This document shows, piece after piece, positions 41,843 through 53,640 of a DNA stretch of 64,000 nt. Source of the stretch: Melastoma dodecandrum (Eukaryota; Streptophyta; Magnoliopsida; Myrtales; Melastomataceae); contig JARUPY010000189.1 in NCBI GenBank assembly GCA_029817715.1, forward strand, positions 1,984,001-2,048,000, in the 5' to 3' direction. The translations under genes and the position numbers were made by a program. The notes beneath the pieces were generated by a model that was given only the letters and a program-made list of their open reading frames with translations, ran no database searches and was not told the origin of the DNA. The number at the start of each line of letters is the position of its first letter. Position 1 is the stretch's first letter.

Positions 41843-43679
41843 CATTCTTGTGCTACTCAATGTAAATCTTCAATGAGACAGCTCGCTGCGAGTTCGTCCT
41901 GCAGTTGCTGCTGGTTAGTAACGTTTTCTGAGCACTCTGGATGCTGTTACATTATTCATTATGTGACATATCTTTTGTTTCTTTTGGGGTGCAATATAGC
42001 AGTTGCATCCAGCGCCATGCCTGAGAGTGCTAGCACCAGATTGGGGCGAGTAACTTTTGCATGTTTAGCTCCTTCTCCCTGCTATGATATGCTGCCATTT
42101 TTTCATCTCTTGGCTTGTATCTTCTATAAAAATATTAAGTAGAAAAAAGAATGAGAGGTCACCTCCGAATCGAAAGGTTGCATTGTTGACACATTAGAAA
42201 TTATATTGGATCTTACAGGAAGTTCACAAAAAAATTAGCTCAGGATTTCTCTTGCCTAGTTACCGTTTATTCTACAGGAAAAACCATCTTTATTAGGAAA
42301 CCTGTTTAGTATGTTTGGATAACCATGACGAGGATTGGCTTTTAATCTTTGGGTTTGGTTTGATTCCCAAAGGTGATTCACATTTCCATTTTGTTCTCCA
42401 CAAAGGCCGTCAGAAGTATTCTCTCTTTGCATTGCAGTAAGCTGCATTTGCATGAAGGGCTACAGGAGCATGTCTGCTTTGGAGAGTAGAAGACGGGACG
42501 TGGATGACAATTTTGACAGGGCAGTGATTGGAGGAAGGTCGAGCTGGGGCATCGTTGCGCTTGTGCTGGCGAAGGGCGCTTGTTTGTGAACGGTTAAGAG
42601 TCTGGTGGGGACGGCAGCTAGGTGTAATGCATTCGCTTTGTGCTGGTTTGGGATGGAGGTGGTAAATTACATGTAGGTGGGGGAGGTTATCATTGACATT
42701 CATGTCATGTCAGATATATATACAGAAACAAGAAAAGAACTACAAGTGAAGAGGGGTGGAGTGCTGTTAGGGAATTTTTTTTTAAAAAAATATTTTGTAA
42801 AGAAGAAAAACATTAGGGTACAACAAATCAACCTTTCTTCTTCTTCTTCTTATCATTTTTCTTCTTTTCTGGGTCCGCCCGGAAAACAATAACTGAGGAT
42901 GAAGATGTTCACAAAGCTAATGAATGTAAGAGGACTGACTGGTTCGTTTATTAAAGTAAGGCAATGTTGCCTAATCTAACCCTCTTGACTCGTATACGTG
43001 ATTGGATTCCCGCTTACTGTCGTCCCGATGCGAGTTCTAGTTCTAACCGAGCCAAACATTATTTTGAGAATTTTAAAAACATGGTGAGTCTATTTCAAAG
43101 GTAATAACTAATAGGTTTTTTTAACAAAGCTCGTCCCAGAGCGCTGGGGAAGACATTCAAGATTTGATTCCCAAATGTGGGAATTCCCAAGCTTCCCTTC
43201 CAAACCCAGCATTCTGTCATGGCATCTCACCATCTTCCCGCATCCCCCATGAGACATCATCATTATCATCTCAACACTTACTATCTGTCCATCTAAGGAA
43301 ACATATTTGCCAAATATAATCCATCTACATTCATCTATGTACATACGATGGAGGAGAACACCCCCCACACACACATTTTATGTGTTGAATCATGAATCCT
43401 TGATAAAATTTGAATGCATCCTTTCTATTTTCTCGTCCTATGTTTCGGTGTAGATTTAATCTTTAACAGTGTTTTGCACCTATGAATGAATGCTGTGTGC
43501 TGTACGTAAATACTTGTCCCGAGTTTTAAGTAATAAAAATAAAATACGTTTAAGTTAAAACAACTACAAATAAACCACCACCTTTTTGTCATCCATCATG
43601 CCATATACCAAACAAATTAACGACAACAATCAATGGAGGTGAAGAATGCTAAGTTGATGATGATGATGGCCGAAGCACA
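41843..43679 (+). other. 3' region of the ALA1-like gene and intergenic sequence
   Basis: The first 300 bp or so are probably 3' UTR. A CTT/TTC-rich tract lies near 42833-42870. No further gene recognised up to the CCD7 pseudogene. Confidence 0.5.
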
Positions 43680-43925
43680 TCGCATACTTCCACCTCAATC
43701 CCCCCATCCCCTCCCCAGATACCAGACGATCCCCACTTCCTCTGAATCTTCCCTGGTGAGCTGCCGCACCTCCTGCAGTATCCACGTCACCTGTCCCTGC
43801 CCGCTTATCCACTGCCACTCTCCAAGACTATGACAGGACGACCGCCTTCTGGGGCTACCAGTTCCTCTTCAAGTCCGGGCGTAATGAGCAGAGCCCATCA
43901 CACTACGGGTCGTGGATGAGGGTAT
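43680..43925 (+). pseudogene. CCD7: CCD7 pseudogene, N-terminal part
   Basis: Carotenoid cleavage dioxygenase 7 (MAX3-type), a plastid enzyme of strigolactone biosynthesis. Around 43806-43900 the frame reads STATLQDYDRTTAFWGYQFL, matching the conserved AFWDYQFLF segment. The next conserved block PITLRVVDEG is present but in a different frame, showing an indel near 43895. The exon is cut at 43925 by a solo LTR. Sequence before 43800 is weak and may include the transit peptide. Confidence 0.8.
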
Positions 43926-44942
43926 TGTTTACACATGATTTTAGACTTGGGGTTGAACCTAAGTAAATTTTAGGACATGTCTATTGAAAAAGCCTTCAAA
44001 GCATAGGTGTGTCTTGTCAAAGTAATTTGAGATTCGAAACAAAAGCGAATTTATGTTCAAAATCCCATATTACGTGGAACTCGTGTAAACAAGCGGTTAA
44101 ATACTCGAGACGAAGAAATCGTAGCTACTGGAACAACTCGAGATGCCGCATTGAGAAACACATACTCAAGAAGAAACCAAGTTGATAGGGGCAGTTGGGA
44201 TATTCTAATGCAATCAACAATCCCAATAAAATAGGGATTATGTGAGTTCGTATCCCACAAATCCACCCACGAATTCTAAAATGTTAACCACCTAGGTCTT
44301 TAGGTGGAGGTGTCAAAGAAAAGCTTTTGATCTAAAGCTTTTGCTCTCTTCCCGAGCGTTCTGGAGGTGTCAAGAAAAGCATCTTAAACTATATCTTGAA
44401 ATCGCCTTTCATCGCCTTCCACACTTCACCGATCACCGATCCACAAACTATGCCAAGATAGTATCCATTAAAGTGGTTGTTGTAGTTGCTGCGAAGTTCG
44501 ACCGATCACCGTTCCCATTTCGTTCAAGATGGCCTCCATTAAATAGGGCTACACGATCAACTCCATAAGTCCAAATCTAACTACTTGGTTTATCGCTCTT
44601 GTTCTCCACACAACGTCCTGAAAGCGTCTTGAACCAGCATCCTGAAACTACCCATCACCCTCGCTAGATCCGACCACCAATCTACCAAGGTAGATTCCAT
44701 TAAAGGAGTCTGCCGTAGCCGCCGTTCGTCAATCATCGTCCGTCATACAATTGCTATTTTTGTTGTGTTCTCCTTTTCGTTATGTCCATGAGTGTTGTAA
44801 AAACCCAAACTTTGTAATTTCGCACATTTTGTCAATTCAAGTATATGTTTTCTTGTTCAATTTAATTTCCTTAACTTTACGGCGACCATAAATCACAGTA
44901 AAATTCGATACGTATTGCGGGGAACACAATTATGCGCCAACA
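43926..44942. mobile_element. Solo LTR, about 1.0 kb, inserted in the CCD7 exon
   Basis: Begins TGTTTACACATG and ends GCGCCAACA, with TG...CA termini. It is flanked by GGTAT (43921-43925) and GCTAT (44943-44947), a 4-of-5 target duplication. Removing it and one target copy rejoins CCD7 in frame from VVDEG to IPLDFPFG. There is no internal coding sequence. The family is undetermined. Confidence 0.82.
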
Positions 44943-46330
44943 GCTATACCACTTGATTTTCCTTTCGGGAGATACTACCTCACGGGCCCTGGAATGTTAG
45001 GGACGATCATGGCTCTGCGATCCACCCGCTGGATGGACACAGATAGATACCTGAGGGCTTTCGAGTTTGATAGGAAGCATAAGGAGGTGAGGCTTATGGC
45101 GAAGCACGTGAGGATGGAGGCACAGTTGGAGGAGCATGACCCCGTGAGAGACCAGTGGCAGTTCTCGTACAGGGGGACCTTTTCTTTCCTGAAGGTTGGG
45201 AAGAAGCTGGGGAACGTCAAGGTGATGAAGAACGTCTCCAACACGAGCTTTGTCAAGTGGGGATAGAAGCTGCTCCACCTCTGGGAGGGAGGAGATTCCT
45301 ACGAGATTGATCCCCGGATTTGGGACATGGTAGGGAAGTTCAAGGTCATCAACAGTTGAGACACCATGGCGTCGCCAGGGCATTCCTTGGAGTCAGCAGT
45401 CCAATGGATCGTGTTGCAGCTGATTCTCTATATAGTAAGATGCAAGCTTTCGATATCACTTCCTACCGTAAAGTCTGTGCTAGCCATCAGTTTTATTTAT
45501 TTTCAAGTTAAGTCGTGCAGAAGCTCTCAAGATGCCAGCAAGGAGGATGTTGTCCCACTACAAGTTGGACGCTGAGAACGAGAGGTTCCTTGTTCTATCC
45601 TGCAATGCGGCGGACATGCTCCTCCCTCATTCCCACTTCACCTTCTATGGTAAAGTCTTGCACCTTGTCCTCCGCTTCGAGATTAATGAAACGTGGAGAC
45701 TTCTGGTACCAAATAAAATGTTCTCGGATGCAGAGTACGACTCGAGCTTCCCACTGTTACAGAAGAAAGGGTAAGTTGTGCCTGAACACTTAATGATCCA
45801 CGACTGGGCCTGCACAAACTCTCACTATATCTTGTTTGCCAACAGAATCCGACTCAACATCCTGGTTACAAATATTTGCATCGCATTCATGATCTGAGTT
45901 CCACTTGTTGTAGCTAATGAAAAAGAGGCGAATATCACGAAGGGTCAATGGGTGCTGTGTTAGGATTGTCTCCAATGATATCCATGAACCACGGCAAGCC
46001 TACTTCCCCTGTTTACCAGCTCCCTCGCTCGTCAAATCATGACAACGTAACTGCTCCCCGAGATTGGAGACAACCAATTGAACTGCCATCCCGGCTCTGG
46101 CTGCTCCACTTTGGGAATGCTTTCCAGAGAGAGAGGCGAGTTATGGGGATGGCATCAAGATCAAATGGTAACTCGAACATTTGATATGGTTTCTGAATTC
46201 CGTGGCCAGTATGCGGTCGAGATACAGAGGTGTTATCTGGTGATATTGGATGCCCAGAAGATGGGAGGAGAAGGTGACGGACCGGTGACAAGGCTGGAAA
46301 GTTCCCAAGCACTTCAATTTTGACGACTGA
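44943..46330 (+). pseudogene. CCD7: CCD7 pseudogene, main part, multiple frameshifts and stops
   Basis: Continues IPLDFPFGRYYLTGPG, then DDHGSAIHPLDGH in another frame, YLRAFEFD, EEHDPVRDQWQFSYRG, and GKKLGNVKVMKNVSNTSFV followed by a TAG. Then LWEGGDSYEID, and after an intron (donor GTAAGATGC near 45438, acceptor GTGCAG near 45516) KMPARRMLSHYKLDAENERF and NAADMLLPHSHFTFY. Further right: HLMIHDWACTNSHYILFANRI, SMGAVLGLSPMI and PSRLWLLHFGNAF. At least three frame changes and two stops occur. Retained intron positions mean a DNA-level copy, not a processed one. The iron-binding His context is broken up, so no enzyme is expected. Confidence 0.9.
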
Positions 46331-46423
46331 ACGTTCACTTCTTATTTCATGCTTAGCTTTCATTTCACCCCGTTCTCATTTTATGTCACAAAAGAAACAA
46401 GACAACAGGAGACAGAAGCTAAA

Positions 46424-47175
46424 CTAGGGACGTGCTTTGGCTTTCACGAAATCGAGCTCGTAGAATCCCCAAACCAGGGCTGCCGAAGAAACGGCCACAG
46501 CAACTGGACCGAACATCCACATCATCACCGGGAACGTCATGAATAGTAACCTGTTACCGCACGTGGCCAGCAGGAACCCTTTCTCTATCACTGAATGCGA
46601 GCATGCCACGGGGCAGAAGTCAGCGAACGCGTTCATGTGGAAGCAGGCTTCGATCAAGTGAGCTACGGCCATCGAGCTGCACAGGAACCCTGCTGTCAGG
46701 AACAGGGCGGCTAACCCGTACTTCAGCATGAGGATCCTCCCCGACCTCGAACCGAGGAAAATACTGCTGCTGCTGCCGAGGAGTTCGCCGGATGCGTAAG
46801 CGTTGTTCATGAGGGCTGCAAGTGCCATGTTGACAAGAACAGAGAGGGTGGCAGTGAGGATGGTGATTATCTTTGTGTTCCTTATGCTCTGAACCACCAG
46901 CATCCCCTTCTTGTCATCTCCCTGAAACATAATCATCCACGCCGTTCAAAACACGAACGAATATCATATCAAAAGGGAAACAAAGAGAGAGAGAAAGGGG
47001 GGATGCGTACATCCTTGAGCTCGAAGAACCATTCTTTTCGCTTCAAGGAATCGATGCCGATGGCGGTAGCGGTGGGGCGGGACTTGAAAACGCGGAAGAG
47101 GTAGGCGTGGTAGCCGATCGTGAGGAAGAGGCTAAGCGGGACGAGGAAGGTGTCAGAGTAAGAGAGGAACTCCAT
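46424..47175 (-). CDS. DUF599 family membrane protein
   Basis: Two exons, minus strand: 47175-47011 and 46921-46424, phase 0 junction, 220 residues. It starts MEFLSYSDTFLVPLSLFLT with the first membrane helix, then YHAYLFRVFKSRPTATAIG and WFFELKD. Exon 2 follows with KKGMLVVQSIRNTKIITILT and three or four further hydrophobic segments (LSVLVNMALAAL, YGLAALFLTAGFL, FGPVAVAVSSAALVWGF). The pattern of about four to five membrane spans with the internal SIRN motif fits plant DUF599 proteins. Function is unknown in plants. The gene lies tail-to-tail with the CCD7 pseudogene. Confidence 0.87.
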
Positions 47176-47782
47176 CCTTGATTTGGAGCATAATTTTTCT
47201 GGCTTGAGAAGAACTTGAGGTCTTATGGATGGATTCGATCAGGTGGGCATGTTAAGTAAAAGGTAAAAGGGGTTTTGAGGGGGGTGATAATATTTGGGAA
47301 GGGAACATTTTGCAAGTGCTTCCACTTTGGGAAAATTAAGCAGGAGTGGCTTTTTTGGAAGTGGATTCTGAGTTATCATCCACTCCTGAACCGTATCAAT
47401 CCAATCAGTGAACCTAACATTCCCAACTTTGTTCGGACATACCTTAGTTTCTTAGGACAAGCTTAGGATCAAGACTGTGTTATGGCGAGGGCTACTCGAA
47501 CTTTCCTGTGTCTCTTTTCATCATTCCAAAATAACCGCGACCTCGTTATTCCCGCTTGACGAGTTACCGAGCCGGAGCTACGAAGATCCACGACAGAAGA
47601 AAGACAGTTGCCCTGCAATTTGTAGCGGGACGGAAACATCGGGGAATGAGTTAAACATGGGTTGGCAGTTGGCGCAACAGAGATTGATAGCATGGTTTTT
47701 GTTTATGCAAGATGCTCTTTTGAAGGACAATGTCTATGGAATCGGATCATGTATAGTACAAAAGATCGGGTCTCAGAATCAA
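47176..47782. other. Upstream region of the DUF599 gene; intergenic
   Basis: Probable promoter of the minus-strand DUF599 gene next to 47175. Open frames here lack recognisable domains. Confidence 0.5.
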
Positions 47783-47951
47783 TGTTCGCAGAAACGCATA
47801 CGCAAGTATACGGGTCGCACAAGTAATAAAGTAATAAGTAAAAGTCGTACCCACGAAGATTGTTCAGAATATTTTTGTCGATTATCAACTTAACAAGTCT
47901 CAATTTAGCCAGTAGAGTTTTAATTGGTAAAAGATTTAATGTAAGAATGAA

Positions 47952-48316
47952 AATAGCAACTAAACAAAAGCAAGTATAAAATAAATCAATGGATGAAGAA
48001 CCCAGGACTATGAACCCCCTATCGTTTGTGAACTATCATCACTCTCTCTTCCTTAATTCCCTCGGTTTTACGTTTACTAACCACAATTCTTATAGTTCGT
48101 TAGACCTCTCTCGAGGTTGTAACGGTGAACTAAATTATCCCTAAACCTATATCTCTAAACTCCTCTAAGTTAACCTGATCTCTCATGCTTAACCTAGGTT
48201 ATATTCTCCCTCTTCTAATCCTAAGCCCCTTTCTCGAGCCCACTAAAAGATAAGAAATCAAACAAATTGGCAATCAACCCAATATGCAAGTATTAAGCAC
48301 AAGAGAACATAAGCAA
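47952..48316 (-). repeat. Shared LTR segment, left copy
   Basis: Direct repeat of 51029-51461: CAACTAAACAAAAGCAAG ... GAGAACATAAGCAA, with the right copy carrying an extra segment of about 70 bp near 51235-51300. Confidence 0.9.
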
Positions 48317-48664
48317 TGGTCTTCTCAATCATATCAGAGAAGATTGCTGTCATGCATCGCTGAAAAGTGGCAAGTGCATTACATAAACCGAATGGCATTC
48401 GGCGAAAAGCAAACGTACCGTAAGGACAAGTGAATGTGGTCTTTTCCTGATCCTCTGGTGCGATTGGTATCTGGTTATAACGAGAATAACCATCAAGAAA
48501 ACAATAATAACTTTTACCTGCAAGTCGATCCAATATCTAATCAATAAAGGGAAGTGGGAAGTGGTCCTTGCATGTGGCTGCATTGAGTTTCCGATAGTCC
48601 ATGCATACTCTCCAGCCCGTGACTGTCCTTGTTGGGATGAGTTCGTTTTTGTTATTTTCAACAA
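48258..48664 (-). pseudogene. Gypsy reverse transcriptase fragment
   Basis: Minus-strand frames give GWRVCMDYRKLN-type sequence, DRLAGKSYYCFLDGYSRYNQ, then TCPYGTFAFRRMPFGLCNA and DMIEK, which are RT fingers and palm. It is truncated before the YVDD box at the shared LTR segment. Confidence 0.85.
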
Positions 48665-49377
48665 CCGTCATGCCTCCTTTCTTCGGCACACATTGTATTG
48701 GACCCACCTAAGAACTATCCGAGATCAGATAAATAATACCTGCATCAAGCCAATTAATAATTTCTTTTCTCACCACTTCCTTCATGTGCGGGTTTAGTCC
48801 TCGTTGTTGCTCAACTGTGGCCTTTTTGTCATTGTCAAACACGATCTTATGCATGAAAGTGTTGGACTAATCCCCTTGATGTCCGCGATCCATCCAATGG
48901 TCATCTTATGCTCTCGGAGCACTTGTAACAACATCTCCTCTTACTTGTTAGTCAACGATGATGATATTATAACTGGAAGAGTGTTTTCCTTACCCAAGTA
49001 AGAATACTTCAAATGCTCGGGCAACTGTTTTAGTTCTAACTTCGGAGGTTCTTCAATGGATGGCGTTGCTATCGATGAAAGACGATCAAGAGGTTCCGCC
49101 CTTGATATTGACGTATATATGTCACAACCCCTTTCTCAATTTCTTCATCATGTGGTGCATTTTCATGCGGCTTTTCTTCCTCTGACTCCGACCCACAAGA
49201 TTCTAGGAACCTCTCATAGGCGACTTCTTCAATTATGTCCACGTATCTGCACTCATCAAATTCATTAGGCATCTTCATAGCATTATAAATGTTGAAGGTT
49301 ACCTCCTGGTCATGAACTCTCGTCATCAGTTCCCCCTTTTAGACATTAATTAATGTTCTCCTCGTGGCTAAGAACGA

Positions 49378-49797
49378 TCATCCTAGGATGATGGGGATCA
49401 CACGATCTTCTTCGTAGTCCAATATCACAAAATCCGTCAGAAATATGAACCTGTCAACCTTCAACAAAACATCATCCACAATACTCTTAGGATAAGTATA
49501 AGAATGATAGGCTAATTGTAGAGTGAGTGATGTAAGTCTTACCTCACCGATATTCAATTTCTCAAAAACAGAGAACGGCATTAAGTTGATACTCGCTCCT
49601 AGGTCACATAAGGCATGTCTGAAAAAATCCTTCCAAATATTACATGGGTTAGTGAACTTACCTGGATCCTTAAGCTTGGGAGGGAGTTTCCATTGTAAAA
49701 TTGCGATGCATTCTTCTGTTAAGGAGATTGTTTCATGACCAACAAGCTTCCTTTTATTCGAGAGAATGTCCTTCATAAACTTTACGTAGCTCGGCAT
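49378..49797 (-). pseudogene. Gypsy aspartic protease region
   Basis: ALCDLGASINLMPFSVFEKL is the protease active-site region (D-L-G-A-S type, as in Athila-like elements). The frame continues to DRVIPIILG. Confidence 0.85.
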
Positions 49798-49826
49798 TTG
49801 CTCAAGAGCCTCCGCGAATGGGAAGT

Positions 49827-51012
49827 TTATCTGCAGGTTTTTAAAGATTTCAAAAAATTTCTTAACTTGTTGCTCATCGGCAAGTTTTTCGAGTCTTTGT
49901 GAAAATAAATTTTTGGTACTATAGGAACAAGATTGGTATGTACCGGTGTCACTGCAACAAGCTGTTCAGAGTCCTTTCTAGACTCTTCCTCACGTTCCTT
50001 ATTTCGTCGTCTTTCGCAAGCATGTTCCTTTTCAGCTTCTTGTCTATCGAATTCTTCTTCAAGATCCTTTCCATTTCGTAGAGTGATAGCACTACAATGC
50101 TCTCGATTTTTTGGGTTGAGCTCCGTGTTGCTTGGTAACGCTCCATGCGGTCGCATGACTAAGGATTCTGCGATTTGACCCATCTGCATCTCTAATTGCT
50201 TGGTTGAAGTTGCATGGTCCTTTAACATCAATTCTTGCTGCTTTCGTGTCTCCTCATGTTGTTTCCGGACTTCTTCATTGCTTGCAAGTACCTATCTCAA
50301 CAAATCCTCAATATTAGATTTGGGCTCACCTATGGGTTGTTGCATTGCAGTTGTAAAGCTTGGTGGTTGGCTTGTTCTTAGCTGGCCTGGATCTTGATGG
50401 TCTTGGTTATTTCGCCAAAAAAAAATTGGGGTGATTCCGCCATCCTGGATTGAACATATTGGAGAATGGGTTGTTTCTATTATTGGCGCCCACATAATTC
50501 ACCTCGTCCGATTCTTGCATTTTCATAACCTGCAAATTAGCACGAGCATTATTAGATGTCTGAGATGAGGTGCATAATGCAACCATTTCTTTTATATGAG
50601 TTTCCAATTGAGCACTGAAAGTGGTTATGGCGTCAAGTTGATGATAGCCTCCTCTTCTTGGTGGTGTTCTTCTCTGGCTATTAGTTGCCATTTCTTCAAA
50701 CAATTCCAAAGCATCTTCTGGAGTTTTGTTCATTATTGTACCCCCAGCAGCTGAGTCAATTGTCGACTGAAGTTGCTCCGCTAACCCATTATAGAAGCTT
50801 TGAACCAACATCCACTTAGGTATGCCGTGGTGGGGACATAACCTTTGCAACTCCTTGAATCTGTCACATGCTTCATACATAGATTCATTGGGTAGTTGGC
50901 GAAATGAGGTGATATCATTCCTTATTTTTATGGTCCTGCTCGGTGGGTAGTATTTGGACAAGAAATGCTTTCTGAAATCATCCCACGAGCTGATTGATTC
51001 ACTGGGTAGCAA
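49827..51012 (-). pseudogene. Gypsy gag fragment
   Basis: WDDFRKHFLSKYYPPSRT and LPNESMYEACDRFKELQRLC are the retrotransposon gag core, followed by a Gln/Glu-rich C-terminal part (50231-49827). The N-terminus is deleted at the junction with the LTR segment near 51028. Confidence 0.87.
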
Positions 51013-51028
51013 ATATAACCGCTGGGCA

Positions 51029-51461
51029 ACTAAACAAAAGCAAGTATAAAATAAATCAATGGATGAAGAACCCAGGACTATGAACCCCCTATCGTTCGTG
51101 AACTATCTGCACTCTCTCTTCCTCAATTCCCTCAGTTTTACATTTACTAACCACAATTCTTATAGTTCGTTAGACCTCTCTCGAATTTGTAACAGTGAAT
51201 TATAAATTATCCCTAAACATATATCTCTATAGTGATGTACAAATAACTATAACACTTTAAGTGCTAATTGTTGTCTTGGTTACTTATGAGCGTATATCTC
51301 TATACTCCTCTGAGTTAACCTAATCTCTCTGGCTTAACCTAGATTATATTCTCCCTCTTCTAATCCTAAGTCCTCTCCTGAGTCCACTAAAGGATAAGAA
51401 ATCAAACAAATCGACGATCAACCCAATATGCAAGCATTATGCACAAGAGAACATAAGCAAA
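51029..51461 (-). repeat. Shared LTR segment, right copy
   Basis: Partner of 47952-48316; contains an additional approximately 70-bp internal block. Confidence 0.9.
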
Positions 51462-52420
51462 AGTGAAACTTCACGAATTAATTTCCAAAAGAGTTTAGAC
51501 AATCAACTACACGAATCGGTTCATCACCGTCCTAGATAAAAGATTTAGTTCCGCATACTAGCCGACAAGCAAAGTAAGAAAAGAAAAGAACAGAAAAGAA
51601 AAGAAAATTTACATCGTCTTCTCAAATCTCTCTGTTTTAGCCGTCGCCTCGCAGCCTTCGTCCTCTCCTCTAAATTCACTTTGATGCTCTTTATATAGTT
51701 AGGGTAAATCTCGAAATATTAGAAAATATTCTAGAAATCTTCCAGAAAATCTTCCCGCCTCGTGTGGCCATACCAACCTTTCTGTGGTAGGCTGCTTCGC
51801 TCGTGTGGCCACATCAAATCTTCGTGTGGCCACACGAAAGTTCATGTCCAATGCTTCCGTTAACAACTTCTTATCCCGGTCTTCTTTGCCTTCTTCCATC
51901 AAGCTACCTTCTTAAACATGATTTAAGCTTCGTGTCGACCCCTTCACCTGCATTGAAAACCACAAAACCCGAATCTATCCATGCAACACGACTAAATGAA
52001 AATAATATGCAAACTTATCAAAAGTGCCTACAAATATGGGATGTCTAATACTAATTCGGCTCGTAAATAAGACATATAACTCTAATACGAAAAGATGCGA
52101 CGCGAAAGGATAGATATAACGCGTACGGAAATACGCGAAGAAATAAAATAATAAAACAAAATTATTACAATTAATGGTAGTCCAAAATAGAAAAATTCTA
52201 ATATTCTCTCACTTGGGCAATATTAATTGTAACCGTTTAAAAAAATCAAAAGAAAACAATATGAGACTGTAACATGAGTGCAACCAACACTGAGACAAAA
52301 CATCTCAAACAACCCCGACTAACACAACCGTTCAATACCGGACTATGATTATCGTTGCATCAATAATCTATACAGGATAATCATAATCACAAATATAAAG
52401 CAGTAATGCTGTCACGGGTC

Positions 52421-52492
52421 AATGTGGTGGTGTAGCCGAAATGACATCTTTACGTGATCAACTTCATGTCATTTCAGCTACACCACCACATT
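52421..52492. other. Strong 27-bp hairpin in the Copia tail
   Basis: Left arm 52421-52447 and right arm 52466-52492 pair over 27 bp with a single mismatch. The core is TGTGGTGGTGTAGC(C/T)GAAATGACAT; the loop is 18 nt. Near-perfect pairing in otherwise decayed sequence suggests either recent acquisition or selection as a structured RNA. Confidence 0.85.
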
Positions 52493-52739
52493 TATTTCTT
52501 TATCGTGATCCAAAAAATGGTTATTAATCGGTCCTTATCTTTCTGTAATTGTATGCTCTAAACGAGCCGGAAAGACCGTTATGCAAGTTAAATATGCCCT
52601 AAACATGTCTCATAAACATCATTATGCGCACGCAAACTATACGGTGCTTTAACATGAGACATCCTTTAGTTGACAAAACCGTCATACTTGAGACTAAGCA
52701 CCAAATCCCAAGATAATCATATAACTTAGTAACCTTTAT

Positions 52740-52791
52740 ATTTCTCTGAAGTCGGAGTGCACATTCTGTGACATTTATACTTCAGAGAAAT
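52740..52791. other. 13-bp perfect inverted repeat in the same Copia tail
   Basis: ATTTCTCTGAAGT (52740-52752) and ACTTCAGAGAAAT (52779-52791), loop 26 nt. Confidence 0.8.
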
Positions 52792-53640
52792 CAGAGTACT
52801 CATATGTAATCTTAATGCTTCAAAAAAGCTAGATGGAATCAATTTCATCCATAATCATTACGCTTCGAACCAGCCGAATGAAATAACCGAGCACTACGGC
52901 TCTGTATGTCTCCAAATATAAATCTCACAAGAATATCAATGGTGTCATATGAGACATACAAATTCAACATAACCGTCATGCTCAAGATAGACACCGAACC
53001 TTGAGACTTTCAACTATGTGCACAAGACCAAAACAATAGCCATTGATGATCATCAAATTCAATAATACACATGTACAAAGCAGGTGTTCGACTATCCACA
53101 AATATGCCTATCAAATGAGACATAGATGTGATGCTCCCACTAACCAAGTAAATCAAGTAATAACCCTCAAGTCAACAACAAGAGCCAAATTTGCTCATTG
53201 CGGTAGTTCCCTTGGTTTGTAACCAACCAATGCCACGCCATTAACAATTGCGACATTTTACAAATAACACAATGAGCATCATGTAAAAGCACTCCCACTA
53301 ACCAAGGATATCAAAATACTCTAAGACACCCATATTTTCAACATGTTTCTTAAAAGGAACAAGTCTGAGTCCCTTGGTTAGTGGGTCAGCTATCATCAAA
53401 TCAGTGTTAATGTATTTTATAACATCTCCTTGTTTCATAATCTCATGAACTTTGAGATATTTTATCTACATATGCTTAGAACCACCTGTAATCCGGTTGT
53501 TCTTGGAAATGAACACCTTAACATTATCATCACAATATATCAGAAGTGGTCTAGCAATCGTACCCACAATCCTGAGCCCTGAGTTGAATTTTCTCAATCA
53601 AACAACATGTGAAACTACTCACTACACAGCTATAAGGTAA

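Larger units (their letters stand above)
47783..52032 (-). mobile_element. Internally deleted Athila/Tat-like gypsy element, minus strand
   Basis: The LTR-like right part (51029-52032) has a TATA box (minus TATATAAAGAGC near 51690) and would be the 5' LTR. The left part (47783-48316) ends in a CTTCGTGGGTACGACTTTTAC...GCGACCCGTATACTTGCG-type LTR terminus. They share a directly repeated segment (47952-48316 versus 51029-51461). Between them lie gag (51012-50407), protease (near 49600: GASINLMPF) and RT (48664-48258: MPFGLCNALATFQRC) on the minus strand. Deletions removed the LTR end plus gag start, and everything from RT to the 3' LTR. No clean target duplication was found, so outer ends are approximate. 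Confidence 0.78.
52060..53640 (-). mobile_element. Truncated Copia 3' end: RNase H end, long tail, PPT and start of LTR, minus strand
   Basis: Minus strand from about 53460 to 53300 reads MIADPLTKGLRLVPFKKHVENMG, split here as MIADPLTKG and FKKHVENMG, the conserved end of Copia RNase H. About 1 kb of non-coding tail follows, then a purine tract CCAAGTGAGAGAAT (complement of about 52205-52218) and an LTR beginning ATTAGAATTTTTCTATTTTG. Only about 150 bp of LTR remain before the gypsy element. The tail contains two strong hairpins (52421-52492 and 52740-52791). Confidence 0.75.

Noticed and set aside
47477..47893. 138-codon plus-strand frame near the gypsy LTR end
   Set aside because: No recognisable domain; it runs into the LTR end and overlaps the DUF599 upstream region.
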